Shown here piece after piece: positions 37,799 to 46,772 of a stretch of 64,000 bases of DNA. Both the position numbers and the translations under genes were made by a program. Origin of the DNA: Pseudomonas sp. ACM7 (lineage in GTDB: Bacteria > Pseudomonadota > Gammaproteobacteria > Pseudomonadales > Pseudomonadaceae); the NCBI RefSeq assembly GCF_004136015.1, contig NZ_CP024866.1:739361-803360 (forward strand). Reading direction: 5' to 3'. The notes under the pieces are model-generated. The model did not search any database. It saw only the letters and a list, made by a program, of their open reading frames with translations, and had not been told where the DNA came from. Position 1 is the first letter of the stretch. Every line of letters starts with the position of its first letter.

Positions 37799-37839
37799 CA
37801 AAAAAATGCCCGCGTCCTTGGACACGGGCATTTTTTGTT
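37799..37839. terminator. bidirectional terminator between ppnP and the MOSC gene
   Basis: AAAAAATGCCCG pairs with CGGGCATTTTTT around CGTCCTTGGACA (which adds a GTCC/GGAC inner stem). A-run and T-run on the two sides fit termination of both convergent genes. Confidence 0.9.
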
Positions 37840-37862
37840 CAACGGCAGTCATTCAAATTGTC

Positions 37863-38669
37863 TTATTCCAGAACCGTCACCGGCATACCGACTTCAAGTT
37901 GGCCATTGCTGTCGTTGACCAGGTTCTGTCCGAACATCGCACCATCGACCTCGGCACGGTATTTTTGCAACGTGGCCAGAGGTTCGCGATCTTCGCTACG
38001 TTCGCCGGTTTGCGGGTCGATGGTGGTCAGAATGCAACGTGAACACGACTTGACCACGCGGAACTCGACATCACCGATGCGGATGCGCTTCCAGGCATCT
38101 TCGGCATACGCCTCGCTGCCCTCGATCACCAGGTTGGGCCGAAAGCGCAGCATTTCCAGCGGTCGGCCGACTTTTTGCGACAAGTCTCCCAACGATGCCT
38201 GTCCGATCAGCAACAGCGGAAAGCCGTCGGCGAAGGCCACCTGATCATCGTCCTTGCCATAGCCGGCTTGAGTGGTCCGTGCGCGATCAAGAGGGACTTG
38301 CACCAGGCGAGTCGGTTTGCCAATGAATTCACTGACCCAGGCACCCGCCTCGTCACCGGCATCCGGCACACGCAACGTATCGCGCCAAATGGTCACGCCA
38401 CGCAGTTCCGCGTCGCTGGCAGGCAAGGCGATATCGATCGGTGAGCGGCCCGGCGCATTGAGGGTCAAGCCACCGTCGGCATTCCACAACGCCGACAGCT
38501 GACTCATCTGCGCCACTGCACGCTGGGTCAGAAAGCGCCCGCTGGCCTCGTCCACCAGCATCCAGCGTCGATCACCGTCCAGGCCCTGCTTGTCGAGGCT
38601 GACCTGCTGCAGGATCTCGCCCTTGCCGGATTTCAACGGATAACGATAAAGCGCGCTCAGACGCAACAT
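37863..38669 (-). CDS. MOSC-domain protein
   Basis: A 268-residue protein with an N-terminal MOSC beta-barrel (LRLSALYRYPLKSGKGE) and a C-terminal MOSC domain holding the conserved Cys in KSCSRCILTTIDP. MOSC proteins resemble the molybdenum cofactor sulfurase C-terminus and the YcbX/mARC group that reduces N-hydroxylated compounds using the molybdenum cofactor. The DxxTG-like stretch IDPQTGERSEDREPL also fits YcbX. The start at 38667-38669 has GGGAG before it. Molybdenum cofactor genes lie 6 kb further on, but are not contiguous with it. Confidence 0.85.
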   Translation of the reverse strand: MLRLSALYRYPLKSGKGEILQQVSLDKQGLDGDRRWMLVDEASGRFLTQRAVAQMSQLSALWNADGGLTLNAPGRSPIDIALPASDAELRGVTIWRDTLRVPDAGDEAGAWVSEFIGKPTRLVQVPLDRARTTQAGYGKDDDQVAFADGFPLLLIGQASLGDLSQKVGRPLEMLRFRPNLVIEGSEAYAEDAWKRIRIGDVEFRVVKSCSRCILTTIDPQTGERSEDREPLATLQKYRAEVDGAMFGQNLVNDSNGQLEVGMPVTVLE

Positions 38670-38760
38670 GGCCAGCTCCCTGGTGGGCAAAAAACGCCAC
38701 CCTATACGAGCTTGATCGCCGAATCAAAGGCTGACGTCAAATCAGCCTCTGCGGGGGGTG

Positions 38761-39696
38761 TCAGGCAGGTACTTCATCAAGCATCAAGCGCTGGCGCACC
38801 ACGTCGACGAGTTTGTCCGGCTGGAATTTGGAGAGGAAGTTGTCGCAGCCTACTTTCTTGACCATCGAGTCGTTGAAGCTGCCGGACAACGAGGTATGCA
38901 GCACCACATAAAGGCCACGCAGACGCGGGTCGTTGCGGATTTCCGTGGTCAGGCGATAGCCGTCCATTTCCGGCATTTCCGCGTCGGTGAAGATCATCAA
39001 CAGTTTGTCGGTCATGTTTACACCGGTATCGGCCCAGGCCTTGAGCATGTTCAGTGCCTTCAAGCCATCGCTGGCAATGTGCATTTTCACGCCCAGCTGA
39101 CCCAGGGTGTCACGCAGTTGCGACAACGCCACGTTAGAGTCGTCCACCAGCAGCACTTCACGGCCACGGGCACGTTCCAGAACCGGATCGTCGAGTTTGT
39201 CGCGCGAGACCTTGGCGTTGTACGGGACGATTTCCGCCAGGACTTTTTCGACGTCGATGATTTCCACCAACTGATCGTCGACCTTGCTGATGGCCGTCAG
39301 GTAATGCTGACGACCGGCGCTGGCCGGCGGCGGCAGAATGGCTTCCCAGTTCATGTTGACGATACGGTCCACACCACCGACCAGGAACGCCTGCACCGAA
39401 CGGTTGTACTCGGTAACGATGATCGTACTGGTCGGGCTTGGCACCAGCGGACGCATACCGATGGCCTGGGACAGGTCGATCACCGGCAGGGTCTGGCCAC
39501 GCAGATTAACCACGCCGCAGACAAACGGATGACGCTGGGGCATCAGGGTCAGCTTCGGCAGTTGCAGCACTTCCTGCACTTTGAAGACGTTGATCGCGAA
39601 CAATTGCCGTCCGGCCAGCCGAAACATGAGAATTTCCAGGCGATTCTCACCCACCAGTTGCGTGCGTTGGTCTACCGTGTCGAGAATGCCGGCCAT
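38761..39696 (-). CDS. CheV-type chemotaxis coupling protein
   Basis: A 311-residue CheW-receiver fusion. The CheW part (about 15-160; LMFRLAGRQLFAINVFKVQEV, VVNLRGQTLPVIDL) links receptors to CheA. The receiver (about 180-305) has VLLVDDSN, phospho-Asp in LMIFTDAEMPEMDG, and a Lys in NFLSKFQPDK. CheV proteins modulate receptor-kinase coupling according to phosphorylation. CAGGAG precedes the ATG at 39694-39696. No cheA, cheW or receptor gene is nearby, so it is a stray adaptor for chemotaxis clusters elsewhere. A degenerate HPt-like gene is divergent from it. Confidence 0.92.
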   Translation of the reverse strand: MAGILDTVDQRTQLVGENRLEILMFRLAGRQLFAINVFKVQEVLQLPKLTLMPQRHPFVCGVVNLRGQTLPVIDLSQAIGMRPLVPSPTSTIIVTEYNRSVQAFLVGGVDRIVNMNWEAILPPPASAGRQHYLTAISKVDDQLVEIIDVEKVLAEIVPYNAKVSRDKLDDPVLERARGREVLLVDDSNVALSQLRDTLGQLGVKMHIASDGLKALNMLKAWADTGVNMTDKLLMIFTDAEMPEMDGYRLTTEIRNDPRLRGLYVVLHTSLSGSFNDSMVKKVGCDNFLSKFQPDKLVDVVRQRLMLDEVPA

Positions 39697-40158
39697 CAAT
39701 GACTCCTGGGCTTGTTCTGATGAATTCACTAAAGGGGGTTATCGGCTGTTTTTGCCGGACCTTGACCCCCCTGTAAAATGCCACGACCAAACATTGATGT
39801 CACATTAACATCATGCTTTACTAGCCAGGTGATTTCATCTGCATCATTGCCTGCCGCGAGACCTCGTTTCGTTCGGCTGGTTCCCCCGTGTAAGGGATTC
39901 CCCTAGTAGCAGTCAGGCCCAACCTGATATTCGCAATATCCAATAGCCATTAATGTGACGCCATTCTCATTGCATGAACGGAGTCAGGCTTTTGTGTGCG
40001 ATCGCAGGTAAGTGGCCATCCACCCTATCGAGTTCCCCAGCCTGCAGCCAGACAGGCCGGCGCGCGATCTCACGACGGCATGGCAATGCGGGGACTCTGA
40101 TCGTCCCCGTCGACACACACGACATCCCCTCATTTGACATGACGTTGTGGAGATAAGC
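39697..40158. other. intergenic region between cheV and the HPt-like gene
   Basis: About 460 bp without a convincing gene. It holds a TGATGT-N7-ACATCA inverted repeat at about 39795-39813 near the cheV side and A/T-rich stretches around 39930-39970. The right end holds the GGAG ribosome site of the next gene. The minus-strand open frame over 39967-40404 is a shadow of that gene. Confidence 0.5.
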
Positions 40159-40623
40159 ATGCCGAACGATCGTAAAGAGTGGGCTCAACGGCTCCAGGAG
40201 TTTCTCGTCGAAGCAGAGACACTCCTGGTTAAAACCGAGGAATGCCTGAGTCATTTGCAACTGATCAGCAATGACAAGGATGCCATCGACTGCATGCTTA
40301 GCACCCTGCTCAAACTGGCCAACAAGGCCGATGCCCTTGCTCTGGCAGCCGTTTCCGAGTTCTCGTTGCACATTCATGGTTTGCTGAGCCATGCCCAGAA
40401 TCACATGGATTTACACGACCAGGCCCTGAGTGCGCTGAAAGACTGCCTGACGTTGATCGCCTGGCAACTTGAGCTTATCGATCAGAAGACCGGCCAACTC
40501 AGCCTTGATGACAGCGAACAGACATCCCTGATCGAAGCCTTCGCCTTTCAGGTCGGACAAAGTCAGTTTCAGCCCCCCGCTAATTCCAAACCGTTCACGC
40601 TCGTTTCCTCTTTGGGACGGTAA
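40159..40623 (+). CDS. conserved helical protein resembling a degenerate HPt/CheA-P1 domain
   Basis: A 154-residue all-helical protein. The order DAIDCMLSTLLKLANKADALALAAVSEFSLHIHGLL follows the pattern of HPt domains (acidic helix, phosphorylation helix, then SEFSLHIHGLL like the CheA P1 third helix). The position of the phospho-His appears to hold a Leu (STLLKLANKA instead of a HTLKG-type motif). It would then bind partners without relaying phosphate. GGAG lies 7 bases before the ATG at 40159. It is divergent from cheV, which makes a chemotaxis or signalling role plausible. I do not recognise a named family. Confidence 0.65.
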   Translation: MPNDRKEWAQRLQEFLVEAETLLVKTEECLSHLQLISNDKDAIDCMLSTLLKLANKADALALAAVSEFSLHIHGLLSHAQNHMDLHDQALSALKDCLTLIAWQLELIDQKTGQLSLDDSEQTSLIEAFAFQVGQSQFQPPANSKPFTLVSSLGR

Positions 40624-40973
40624 TCCTCAATGGATCGGAGCACTGTGCCGCGCTCCGAGTTTTTATTGCCATGACTGCCTCTCTAACTTTAACGGGCTCA
40701 TGTCGCAATTGAATATTCCATACCTGCTAACGACAACTCAAAACAAATAAAACCCTTCCTGCCACCCAACTTTTTCCATTATGGAACTGCTGTCCACAAA
40801 CGCTTATTTCCTGACTCGGCAGACATATATACCAAACGCGACCAACGGTATCTTAAGTGGTATTATGCCGCCCATTAGTTGACGTCAATTAATGGCAGAG
40901 TGACTCCAGACAGAGACCCGTCATCCACGATGCCCGGTCTTCCCGCAGCGAACATCCATTGGCTCCATCCGCT
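40624..40973. other. A/T-rich intergenic region before the NarL-type system
   Basis: About 350 bp, clearly less GC-rich than the genes around it. It includes a 22-bp near-palindrome at 40873-40894 and an ATACC...GGTAT repeat at about 40828-40855. No gene was seen. It probably carries the promoter for the kinase gene that follows. Confidence 0.55.
40873..40894. promoter_or_regulatory. near-perfect 22-bp palindrome before the NarX-type kinase
   Basis: CATTAGTTGAC/GTCAATTAATG is symmetric except for one base pair; the central TTGACGTCAA is perfect. Its place, about 80 bp upstream of the kinase start, suits an operator. The protein that would bind it is unknown. Confidence 0.45.
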
Positions 40974-41867
40974 ATGTACGCCAGCCTCAAGTCGATCACC
41001 CTAAAGCCACCCTCCCGAAAAAACGCGCGCCTGGTCACGCTTGTGTTGTGTACCTGCTCGGCGCTTGGCTGCCTGCTGATTTATAGCCAGTCCACTCCCC
41101 TGCCCCTGAGTCTGCTGGTACTCAATATTGCGGCATTGACCTGCGTCGGGGTGCAGTACTGTCTTTCGCGCACGTCGATAAAGTTTCAACCCCAGGAGTT
41201 GGCTGACCGGTTGTTGGAGGTACAGGAAAACGAACGGCGCCGGCTCAGTCGGGAACTGCATGACGATATCGGCCAATTGCTGACCGCGGCAAAACTTCAA
41301 AGCGACTGGCTCAAACGCCGAATGCCCGAAGAACTTCAGGGCCAGTGTTCGGTGCTCTGCGATACGCTGGAAGAAACCCTGGCCAAAGTGCGAGACGTAT
41401 CGGCCATTCTCAATCCGAGGCAGCTGACCAGTCTCGGGCTGGAAGCCAGTCTGCGGGCGCATTTACTCAAGACGCTGGCCAACACGCCGGTGCACTGGAG
41501 CCTGGAATGCCATCAGCGTTTGGCCGGTATACCGGAGGAAATGACGCTGGCCGCCTTTCGAATCACCCAGGAAGCGGTGACCAATATATTGCGCCATGCC
41601 GAAGCGAAAAATCTGTTGGTCCGCCTGCAACGTCAGCCACAGGGCCTGACACTATTGATCAGTGATGATGGCCAGGGATTCGCGCCAGCGACCGATCCAG
41701 GTCGTGAGGGGCAACGTGGAATGGCGGGGATGTCGGAACGGATCAATCAGCTGGGAGGCACACTGAGCGTGACCAGCGAGCCGGGCAAAGGCACTCAAAT
41801 CGAAGCACTCTTCCCCTGGGCGCCTCGTGCACTCGAACGGGCTAGTACGAATAAGGTTATGCGTTGA
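40974..41867 (+). CDS. NarX-type sensor histidine kinase
   Basis: A 297-residue kinase with two N-terminal membrane helices (about residues 22-60), almost no periplasmic part, then a HisKA_3 domain (ENERRRLSRELHDDIGQLLTA, His in RELHDD) and HATPase (ITQEAVTNILRHAEA; DDGQGF; GMAGMSERI). The signal is probably sensed in or at the membrane. The ATG at 40974 is preferred over a TTG five codons upstream, but neither has a strong ribosome site. Its stop overlaps the regulator's TTG start (TTGA). The partner is clearly the LuxR-type regulator that follows. Confidence 0.87.
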   Translation: MYASLKSITLKPPSRKNARLVTLVLCTCSALGCLLIYSQSTPLPLSLLVLNIAALTCVGVQYCLSRTSIKFQPQELADRLLEVQENERRRLSRELHDDIGQLLTAAKLQSDWLKRRMPEELQGQCSVLCDTLEETLAKVRDVSAILNPRQLTSLGLEASLRAHLLKTLANTPVHWSLECHQRLAGIPEEMTLAAFRITQEAVTNILRHAEAKNLLVRLQRQPQGLTLLISDDGQGFAPATDPGREGQRGMAGMSERINQLGGTLSVTSEPGKGTQIEALFPWAPRALERASTNKVMR

Positions 41868-42523
41868 CTTGTAACTTACTTCTGGTGGATGACCACTCGC
41901 TTATCAGGGCAGGCGTGCGCGCTCTGGTGCTGGATATTCCCGGCTACGCGGTAATCGGTGAGGCCAATGACGGCTCGCAGCTGCTCGAGATAGCCGAACA
42001 GTTGTCCCCGGACATCGTCCTGCTGGATATTTCCATGAAGGAAACCAGTGGCCTTGACGCATTGCAGCGACTCAAGCGAGTACGCCCGCAGAGCAAGGTG
42101 CTGATCCTGTCGATGCACACCGATCCAGCACTCATCATGCAGGCACTGGAATCCGGTGCACATGGCTATCTGCTCAAGGACACCACGGCTACCGAGCTCG
42201 AACATGCCCTGGATGCCTTGCGTAACAACGAACGCTACCTGAGCCCGGCCATCGCCCACACCGTCATCAACCAGGCGCTAACCCGAACTCAGAAAAACCA
42301 GCCGGAACCTGCCGACTCGCACAACCTGACAGCGCGTCAGCTGGAAATCCTTCGGCTGATCGTTCGCGGAAAATCCACCCGGGAGATCGCCAATGGCCTG
42401 GGCCTCAGCATCAAGACCGTTGAAACCCACCGCTCGCAGATCATGAAGCGCTTGCAGATCTACGATGTGGCGGGCCTGGTGCTGTTCGCCGTTCGCGAGC
42501 AGATCATCAGCCTGGATGATTGA
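41864..42523 (+). CDS. NarL/LuxR-family response regulator (TTG start)
   Basis: A 219-residue regulator. The receiver has LLVDDHSLIRAGV, phospho-Asp in IVLLDISMKETSG and YLLKDTT; the DNA-binding part has LTARQLEILRLIVRGKSTREIANGLGLSIKTVETHRSQIMKRL. It starts with TTG at 41864, overlapping the kinase stop as TTGA, so its level is tied to translation of the kinase. No ATG exists close enough to keep the first receiver strand. Its end overlaps the convergent lipid kinase gene by 17 bp. Confidence 0.88.
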   Translation: MTCNLLLVDDHSLIRAGVRALVLDIPGYAVIGEANDGSQLLEIAEQLSPDIVLLDISMKETSGLDALQRLKRVRPQSKVLILSMHTDPALIMQALESGAHGYLLKDTTATELEHALDALRNNERYLSPAIAHTVINQALTRTQKNQPEPADSHNLTARQLEILRLIVRGKSTREIANGLGLSIKTVETHRSQIMKRLQIYDVAGLVLFAVREQIISLDD

Positions 42524-43424
42524 TCAACTGCGATGACCCCAGCAGCGGCGAGTTTTCAGGTAAATGCACGCGCAGTGCCGCAGGACGTATCGAGAAACGC
42601 AAATTGTCACCTTCCAGAGGTTCGCCATCGAGGTTGATGTAGAGGCCTTCCGAGACCTTGATTTCGACCCATGGCAACCTGACTCGCACAAACATGTTGT
42701 CGATGCCGAAGCCATCGGCGAGCAAGGTTTTCAAGATGCCGACGACTTCCTGCGGCGCAGGCAGAATACTGATGTCCAGCAGACCGTCGTCAGCCAGCGC
42801 TTCTGGACACAACACATGTCCACCACCGGCCTGCCGACCATTGCCGATGCCCAATGCCAACAGCTCGCCACTCCACTGGAAATCAGGCCCCTGCAACTCG
42901 CCATAGGCTGCATGCAACTCACTGAAGCGCGATAAACCGGTGAACAGGTAAGCCGCGCCCCCGAGGACTTTTTTCAAGTCCTCCGAGGTGTTTGCCGTGA
43001 CCTGACTGCCAAAACCGCCCGTGGCCATATTCAGGAACACCTGCCCACCGACCTCCCCCAGATCAATGGCGCTCGGCGCAGCGTCGAGAAGTTCCAGCGC
43101 CTGCGCGGGCTCCAGAGGCACGCCAGCGGCACGCGCAAAATCATTGGCGGTCCCCAACGGCATCAGTACCAGGCTGGCCTCAGTCGAATGCGCAGCCATG
43201 GCTTCGGCAATATCGCGCAAGGTACCGTCACCGCCACCGGCGATGATCTGCGTGTAGCCTGCCGCCAGCGCTTCATCTACCAGACGCTGTGCGTCGCCCG
43301 CTTCCCAGGTCACTCGAACGGCCAGCTCCCAACCCTGTTTGCGCTTGTCCGCAACGGCAGACCGAACCTCCTCGTTGAGCGCTTGCTTGCCATGCAGAAT
43401 CAACAGCGCCTTGCGTTCGCTCAT
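42507..43424 (-). CDS. YegS-type lipid kinase
   Basis: A 305-residue diacylglycerol-kinase-fold enzyme. The nucleotide-binding GGGDGTLRD, PLGTANDFARAAG and the C-terminal LNLDGEPL-like YINLDGEPLEGD are all present, and the length is standard for YegS (about 300). E. coli YegS phosphorylates phosphatidylglycerol in vitro. The ATG at 43422-43424 has a modest leader. It is convergent and overlapping with the response regulator gene by 17 bp. Confidence 0.87.
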   Translation of the reverse strand: MSERKALLILHGKQALNEEVRSAVADKRKQGWELAVRVTWEAGDAQRLVDEALAAGYTQIIAGGGDGTLRDIAEAMAAHSTEASLVLMPLGTANDFARAAGVPLEPAQALELLDAAPSAIDLGEVGGQVFLNMATGGFGSQVTANTSEDLKKVLGGAAYLFTGLSRFSELHAAYGELQGPDFQWSGELLALGIGNGRQAGGGHVLCPEALADDGLLDISILPAPQEVVGILKTLLADGFGIDNMFVRVRLPWVEIKVSEGLYINLDGEPLEGDNLRFSIRPAALRVHLPENSPLLGSSQLINHPG

Positions 43425-43767
43425 TAGTTGTCACTCCCATGATTGAATTCCGTATGGGAGATGTTGACCTCATCTCGCCCCATAAAAGTCGCAAGAATTT
43501 GAATTATTTGAAGTCGAGCCCTATGGCGTCCTACAAGGCGGGATTTTTTCTTACAAGACGTGAGGAATCGGCTCAATTGACCGACCCATGCGATTGGTAC
43601 ACCTTGGCGCCTGCGGTTATCAAACATAAGCAGGAACTACACAGGGACGTGCCATGCAAAGCCATGAGATCAGGTCACCGGTCATTCCGGTCGTACCGCT
43701 CGCAGAAAAACGCGTCAATCATCAAGCTGAATTAAAAATCAGCGCAAAACCCACTGGAGAAGTTGAT

Positions 43768-43962
43768 ATGGAACCTCGCGTCGTTGAATTGGAGACACAC
43801 CTCAAATACATCCGACGAGACATGGATGAAGTCCGTGGTGACGTCAAATCCATCAAACACAGGCTTGCCTATTCGGCTGGCGGAACAACCGTGGTCATCG
43901 GGCTTCTGGCCTGGATCGCCAATAGCCGTTTTGACCAGGTCGTGACACTCCTGGCTCATTAA
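43768..43962 (+). CDS. small coiled-coil membrane protein
   Basis: A 64-residue protein with a charged heptad-like N-terminal helix (VELETHLKYIRRDMDEVRGDVKSIKHRL) and one membrane helix (GGTTVVIGLLAWIA), then a short tail. The shape is that of XhlA-like/holin-associated small proteins, but that family link is only a guess. The start at 43768 is chosen because GGAGAAGTTGAT lies directly before it; an ATG at 43654 in the same frame would add 38 less conserved-looking residues. Function unknown. Confidence 0.6.
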   Translation: MEPRVVELETHLKYIRRDMDEVRGDVKSIKHRLAYSAGGTTVVIGLLAWIANSRFDQVVTLLAH

Positions 43963-43979
43963 GGGTTAGCCATGAACGC

Positions 43980-44005
43980 AAAACCCGGTTCGACCAACCG
44001 GGTTT
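43980..44005. terminator. hairpin downstream of moeA and the small membrane protein
   Basis: AAACCCGGTT-CGACC-AACCGGGTTT is a perfect 10-bp stem with a 5-base loop, with an extra A on the left and G on the right. It lacks a long T-run on either side, so termination is probable but not certain. Confidence 0.6.
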
Positions 44006-44015
44006 GCGGCAAGAG

Positions 44016-45203
44016 TCAGCTCAGGACTTCACTCAGCGGGATAAAGCTTACGCAGTCACCTTCGATCAACGTGCGGTCCTCCAGCACCTCAACCAGACCA
44101 TCAGCCCAGGCGGCGCTACGCAGTACACCCGAACTCTGATTCCTGTAGATGATTGCCCGGCCATTCTCCAGACGTCCACGCAAGTACTCGCGCCGATTAC
44201 CTGCTTTTGGCCATGCAAACCCTGCAGGCACCTGAAACTTCAGGGGTTCAACCTCTTTTACACCCTGTCGGCGCAAGAGATAGGGCCTTGCCAACAAAGC
44301 AAAGGTCACCAGCGTTGAAGCCGGATTGCCAGGCAAACCAATCACAGGTACGCCGCGAAAATGTCCGAATGTCAGCGGTTTGCCAGGTTTGATGGCGAGT
44401 TTCCACAACGTCAACTCGCCCTCTTCCCGCAAGGCAATGCCCAGAAAGTCAGCCTCTCCCACCGAGACACCACCGGTCGAAAGGATCAGATCGACATCTT
44501 TCAATTCACCAAGGCGAGTGCGGGTGGTCGCTAAATCATCCGGAAGAATTCCGGCATCGATCACCTCACATCCCAGGCGCTGCAACCAACTGCACAGCAA
44601 CACTCGATTGCTGTTGTAGATCTGTCCCGGCCCCAGAGCCTGACCTGGATCAATCAGTTCATCCCCGGTGGACAGAACAGCAACGCGAACCTTGCGAATC
44701 ACGTCCAGCTCTGCGCATCCCAGCGATGCAGCCAAGCCCTGTTCGATCGCCCCGAGGCGCGTGCCGGCTGACAGAATCAATTCACCAACAGTAGCTTCCT
44801 GGCCTTGAGGACGAATGTTTTGTCCTGGGGCCATGGTTTCGGTGAAACGTACTCGCTCGTCCGCCTGAACCTCGGTGTTTTCCTGCATCTCGACGCAATC
44901 TGCACCAGCGGGCACTGGTGCACCGGTGAAGATTCGTGCACAGGTGCCAGGCCTCAACGGCTCCGGAGCCTGACCGGCAAAAATCTTCTGGCTGACCACC
45001 AGTGGCTCTCCAGTCCAGTCGGCCACGCGCAAGGCATAGCCGTCCATGGCACTGTTGGGCCAAGGTGGTAGATCAAGCGTCGAGACCAGGTCATCGGCCA
45101 GCACCCGGCCCTGAACCTGCGCCAATGGCAAGCGTTCACGCTCACGAATCGGTGAGGCTTCGGCCATTGCCAGCAAGCGTGCCAGTGCCACCTCGACAGC
45201 CAT
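44016..45203 (-). CDS. moeA: molybdopterin molybdotransferase MoeA
   Basis: A 395-residue MoeA. Marks are PNSAMDGYALR-like PWPNSAMDGYALRVADW, GQNIRPQG, the MPT-binding domain with LSTGDEL, STGGVSVGEADF and KPGKPLTFG, then GLPGNPAS and a C-terminal domain IV. It inserts molybdate into adenylylated molybdopterin. The ATG at 45201-45203 lies 22 bp after the moaB stop; longer open frame upstream is in moaB and is rejected. It forms an operon with moaB. Confidence 0.93.
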   Translation of the reverse strand: MAVEVALARLLAMAEASPIRERERLPLAQVQGRVLADDLVSTLDLPPWPNSAMDGYALRVADWTGEPLVVSQKIFAGQAPEPLRPGTCARIFTGAPVPAGADCVEMQENTEVQADERVRFTETMAPGQNIRPQGQEATVGELILSAGTRLGAIEQGLAASLGCAELDVIRKVRVAVLSTGDELIDPGQALGPGQIYNSNRVLLCSWLQRLGCEVIDAGILPDDLATTRTRLGELKDVDLILSTGGVSVGEADFLGIALREEGELTLWKLAIKPGKPLTFGHFRGVPVIGLPGNPASTLVTFALLARPYLLRRQGVKEVEPLKFQVPAGFAWPKAGNRREYLRGRLENGRAIIYRNQSSGVLRSAAWADGLVEVLEDRTLIEGDCVSFIPLSEVLS

Positions 45204-45225
45204 CAGACTGCCAGTCTTGCCTGGC

Positions 45226-45765
45226 TTACCCGCGGGATTCACAGGGTGCCGCCTGTTTGAGATGAGCCACGAAATTGCACGGACGGTGACGCGAATCCAG
45301 CTGCTCGGCAAGAATGCCATCCCAACCGGTGCGCACGGCATTGGTCGAACCCGGCAAGCAGCAGACCAGCGTGCTATTGGCCAGGCCGGCCAGAGCACGG
45401 GACTGAACAGTAGAGGTGCCGATATCCGCTACCGATATCTGCCTGAACAGCTCACCAAAACCGTCGACCTGTTTATCCAGCAGGCAACTCACCGCTTCCG
45501 GAGTGCTGTCGCGTCCAGTGAAACCGGTACCGCCAGTGATCAGCACCACCTGCACGACATCGTCGGCAATCCAGTTGGCGACTTGCGCACGAATTTTGTA
45601 GAGATCATCTTTGAGCAGAACCCGGGCCGCCAGGTTATGACCGGCAGCGCTCAACCGGTCGACGAAGACCTGGCCTGAGGTATCGGTTTCCAGGGTACGG
45701 GTATCGCTGACCGTCAGCACCGCGATGTTGAGCGGTGCGAAAGGTACATCAGCCTTGGCTTTCAT
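45226..45765 (-). CDS. moaB: molybdenum cofactor biosynthesis protein MoaB
   Basis: A 179-residue MoaB/MogA-fold protein with VLTVSDTRTLETDTSG, the molybdopterin-binding LITGGTGFTGRDSTPEAV, and LPGSTNAVRTGWDGI. MoaB-type proteins adenylylate molybdopterin or stand in for MogA. It begins the moaB-moeA operon and is divergent from mobA (81 bp apart), so the three molybdenum genes share one regulatory region. No upstream ModE-type site was identified by eye. Confidence 0.92.
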   Translation of the reverse strand: MKAKADVPFAPLNIAVLTVSDTRTLETDTSGQVFVDRLSAAGHNLAARVLLKDDLYKIRAQVANWIADDVVQVVLITGGTGFTGRDSTPEAVSCLLDKQVDGFGELFRQISVADIGTSTVQSRALAGLANSTLVCCLPGSTNAVRTGWDGILAEQLDSRHRPCNFVAHLKQAAPCESRG

Positions 45766-45846
45766 AGGCTCATCCAGTTGTAGGAGAAACAGCCCGGTGT
45801 TATATCACAGCGCTTCATTTTTTCGCCGCCCCCATGGAGACCTGCC

Positions 45847-46449
45847 ATGACCTCGAATACACATTTGCCGCCCTGTTCCATTCTGCTCCTGGCAGGTGGT
45901 CGTGGCCAACGCATGGGCGGTCAGGACAAAGGACTGCTGGAATGGCAAGGTGAGCCACTGATTGCCCACTTGCACCGCAAGACCCGTTCATTGAGCGATG
46001 ACCTGATCATCTCCTGCAACAGAAACCTGGATAAGTACGCGCCCTACGCCGACCAGCTGGTTCATGACGATGAAGGCGACTTCCCTGGCCCCCTGGCCGG
46101 TATTCGCGCAGGCCTGAAGGCCGCCCGCCATGCGCATTTGCTGGTGCTGCCTTGTGACGTACCGCGCATCGATGCCGCGCTGCTCAATAGCATGCGCGAC
46201 GCCGCCAGCCGGCACCCGGATCAACCGCTGATGCTGCGCCATGGCGAACATTGGGAACCTCTGCTGTGCATAATCCCCGTAGCACTCTCGGCGGATTTCG
46301 ACAGTGCCTGGAACGACGGCGAACGCAGCCCGGGTCGTCTCATGCGCAAACTGGGCGCTAATGCCCTGCAATGCCCCGACAATGACCCACGCCTGGCCAA
46401 CCTCAACACACCAGAACTGTTGAGTGTCCACTACACTGTGTCAGACTGA
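45847..46449 (+). CDS. mobA: molybdenum cofactor guanylyltransferase MobA
   Basis: A 200-residue nucleotidyltransferase with the GTP-binding [20 protein letters not shown] at the N-terminus, then [20 protein letters not shown] and the metal-binding [10 protein letters not shown]. It links GMP to molybdenum-molybdopterin to make the bis-MGD cofactor used by DMSO-reductase family enzymes. It is transcribed away from moaB-moeA. GGAGACCTGCC precedes the ATG. Confidence 0.93.
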   Translation: MTSNTHLPPCSILLLAGGRGQRMGGQDKGLLEWQGEPLIAHLHRKTRSLSDDLIISCNRNLDKYAPYADQLVHDDEGDFPGPLAGIRAGLKAARHAHLLVLPCDVPRIDAALLNSMRDAASRHPDQPLMLRHGEHWEPLLCIIPVALSADFDSAWNDGERSPGRLMRKLGANALQCPDNDPRLANLNTPELLSVHYTVSD

Positions 46450-46525
46450 CAGGAGAAGGAACTTGCGCGTGCTGTACACGTCTCAAGCTCCGTAACCAAA
46501 AGAATTCATATTCGGAGACACACTC

Positions 46526-46747
46526 ATGACTCAACGGCCCCTCGCTACTTTCATGCTCGCACTGGGCCTCGCTACCCTCGCCGGTTGCGCATCGCCTACA
46601 GTGATCACCTTGAATGACGGTCGAGAAATCCAGGCTGTCGACGCGCCAAAGTTCGATAAAGATTCGGGTTTCTACGAATTCGAACAACTGGATGGCAAGC
46701 AGACCCGCATCAACAAGGATCAGGTTCGTACCGTTAAAGAGCTGTAA
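46526..46747 (+). CDS. YgdI/YgdR-like small lipoprotein
   Basis: A 73-residue lipoprotein. The signal peptide ends in the lipobox LAGC (Cys about residue 22), followed by a small SH3-like domain typical of YgdI/YgdR (VITLNDGREIQAVDAPKFDKDSGFYEFEQLDGK). CGGAGA precedes the ATG. The residue after the lipid Cys is Ala, so outer-membrane targeting is expected. Function is unknown in the family. Its terminator has been split by a MITE. Confidence 0.88.
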   Translation: MTQRPLATFMLALGLATLAGCASPTVITLNDGREIQAVDAPKFDKDSGFYEFEQLDGKQTRINKDQVRTVKEL

Positions 46748-46772
46748 TTTTTGCGGTGATAACCGGATATGG

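Noticed and set aside
43439..43735. Plus-strand frame upstream of the small membrane protein
   Set aside because: No ribosome site, atypical composition, and it runs into the next gene in another frame.
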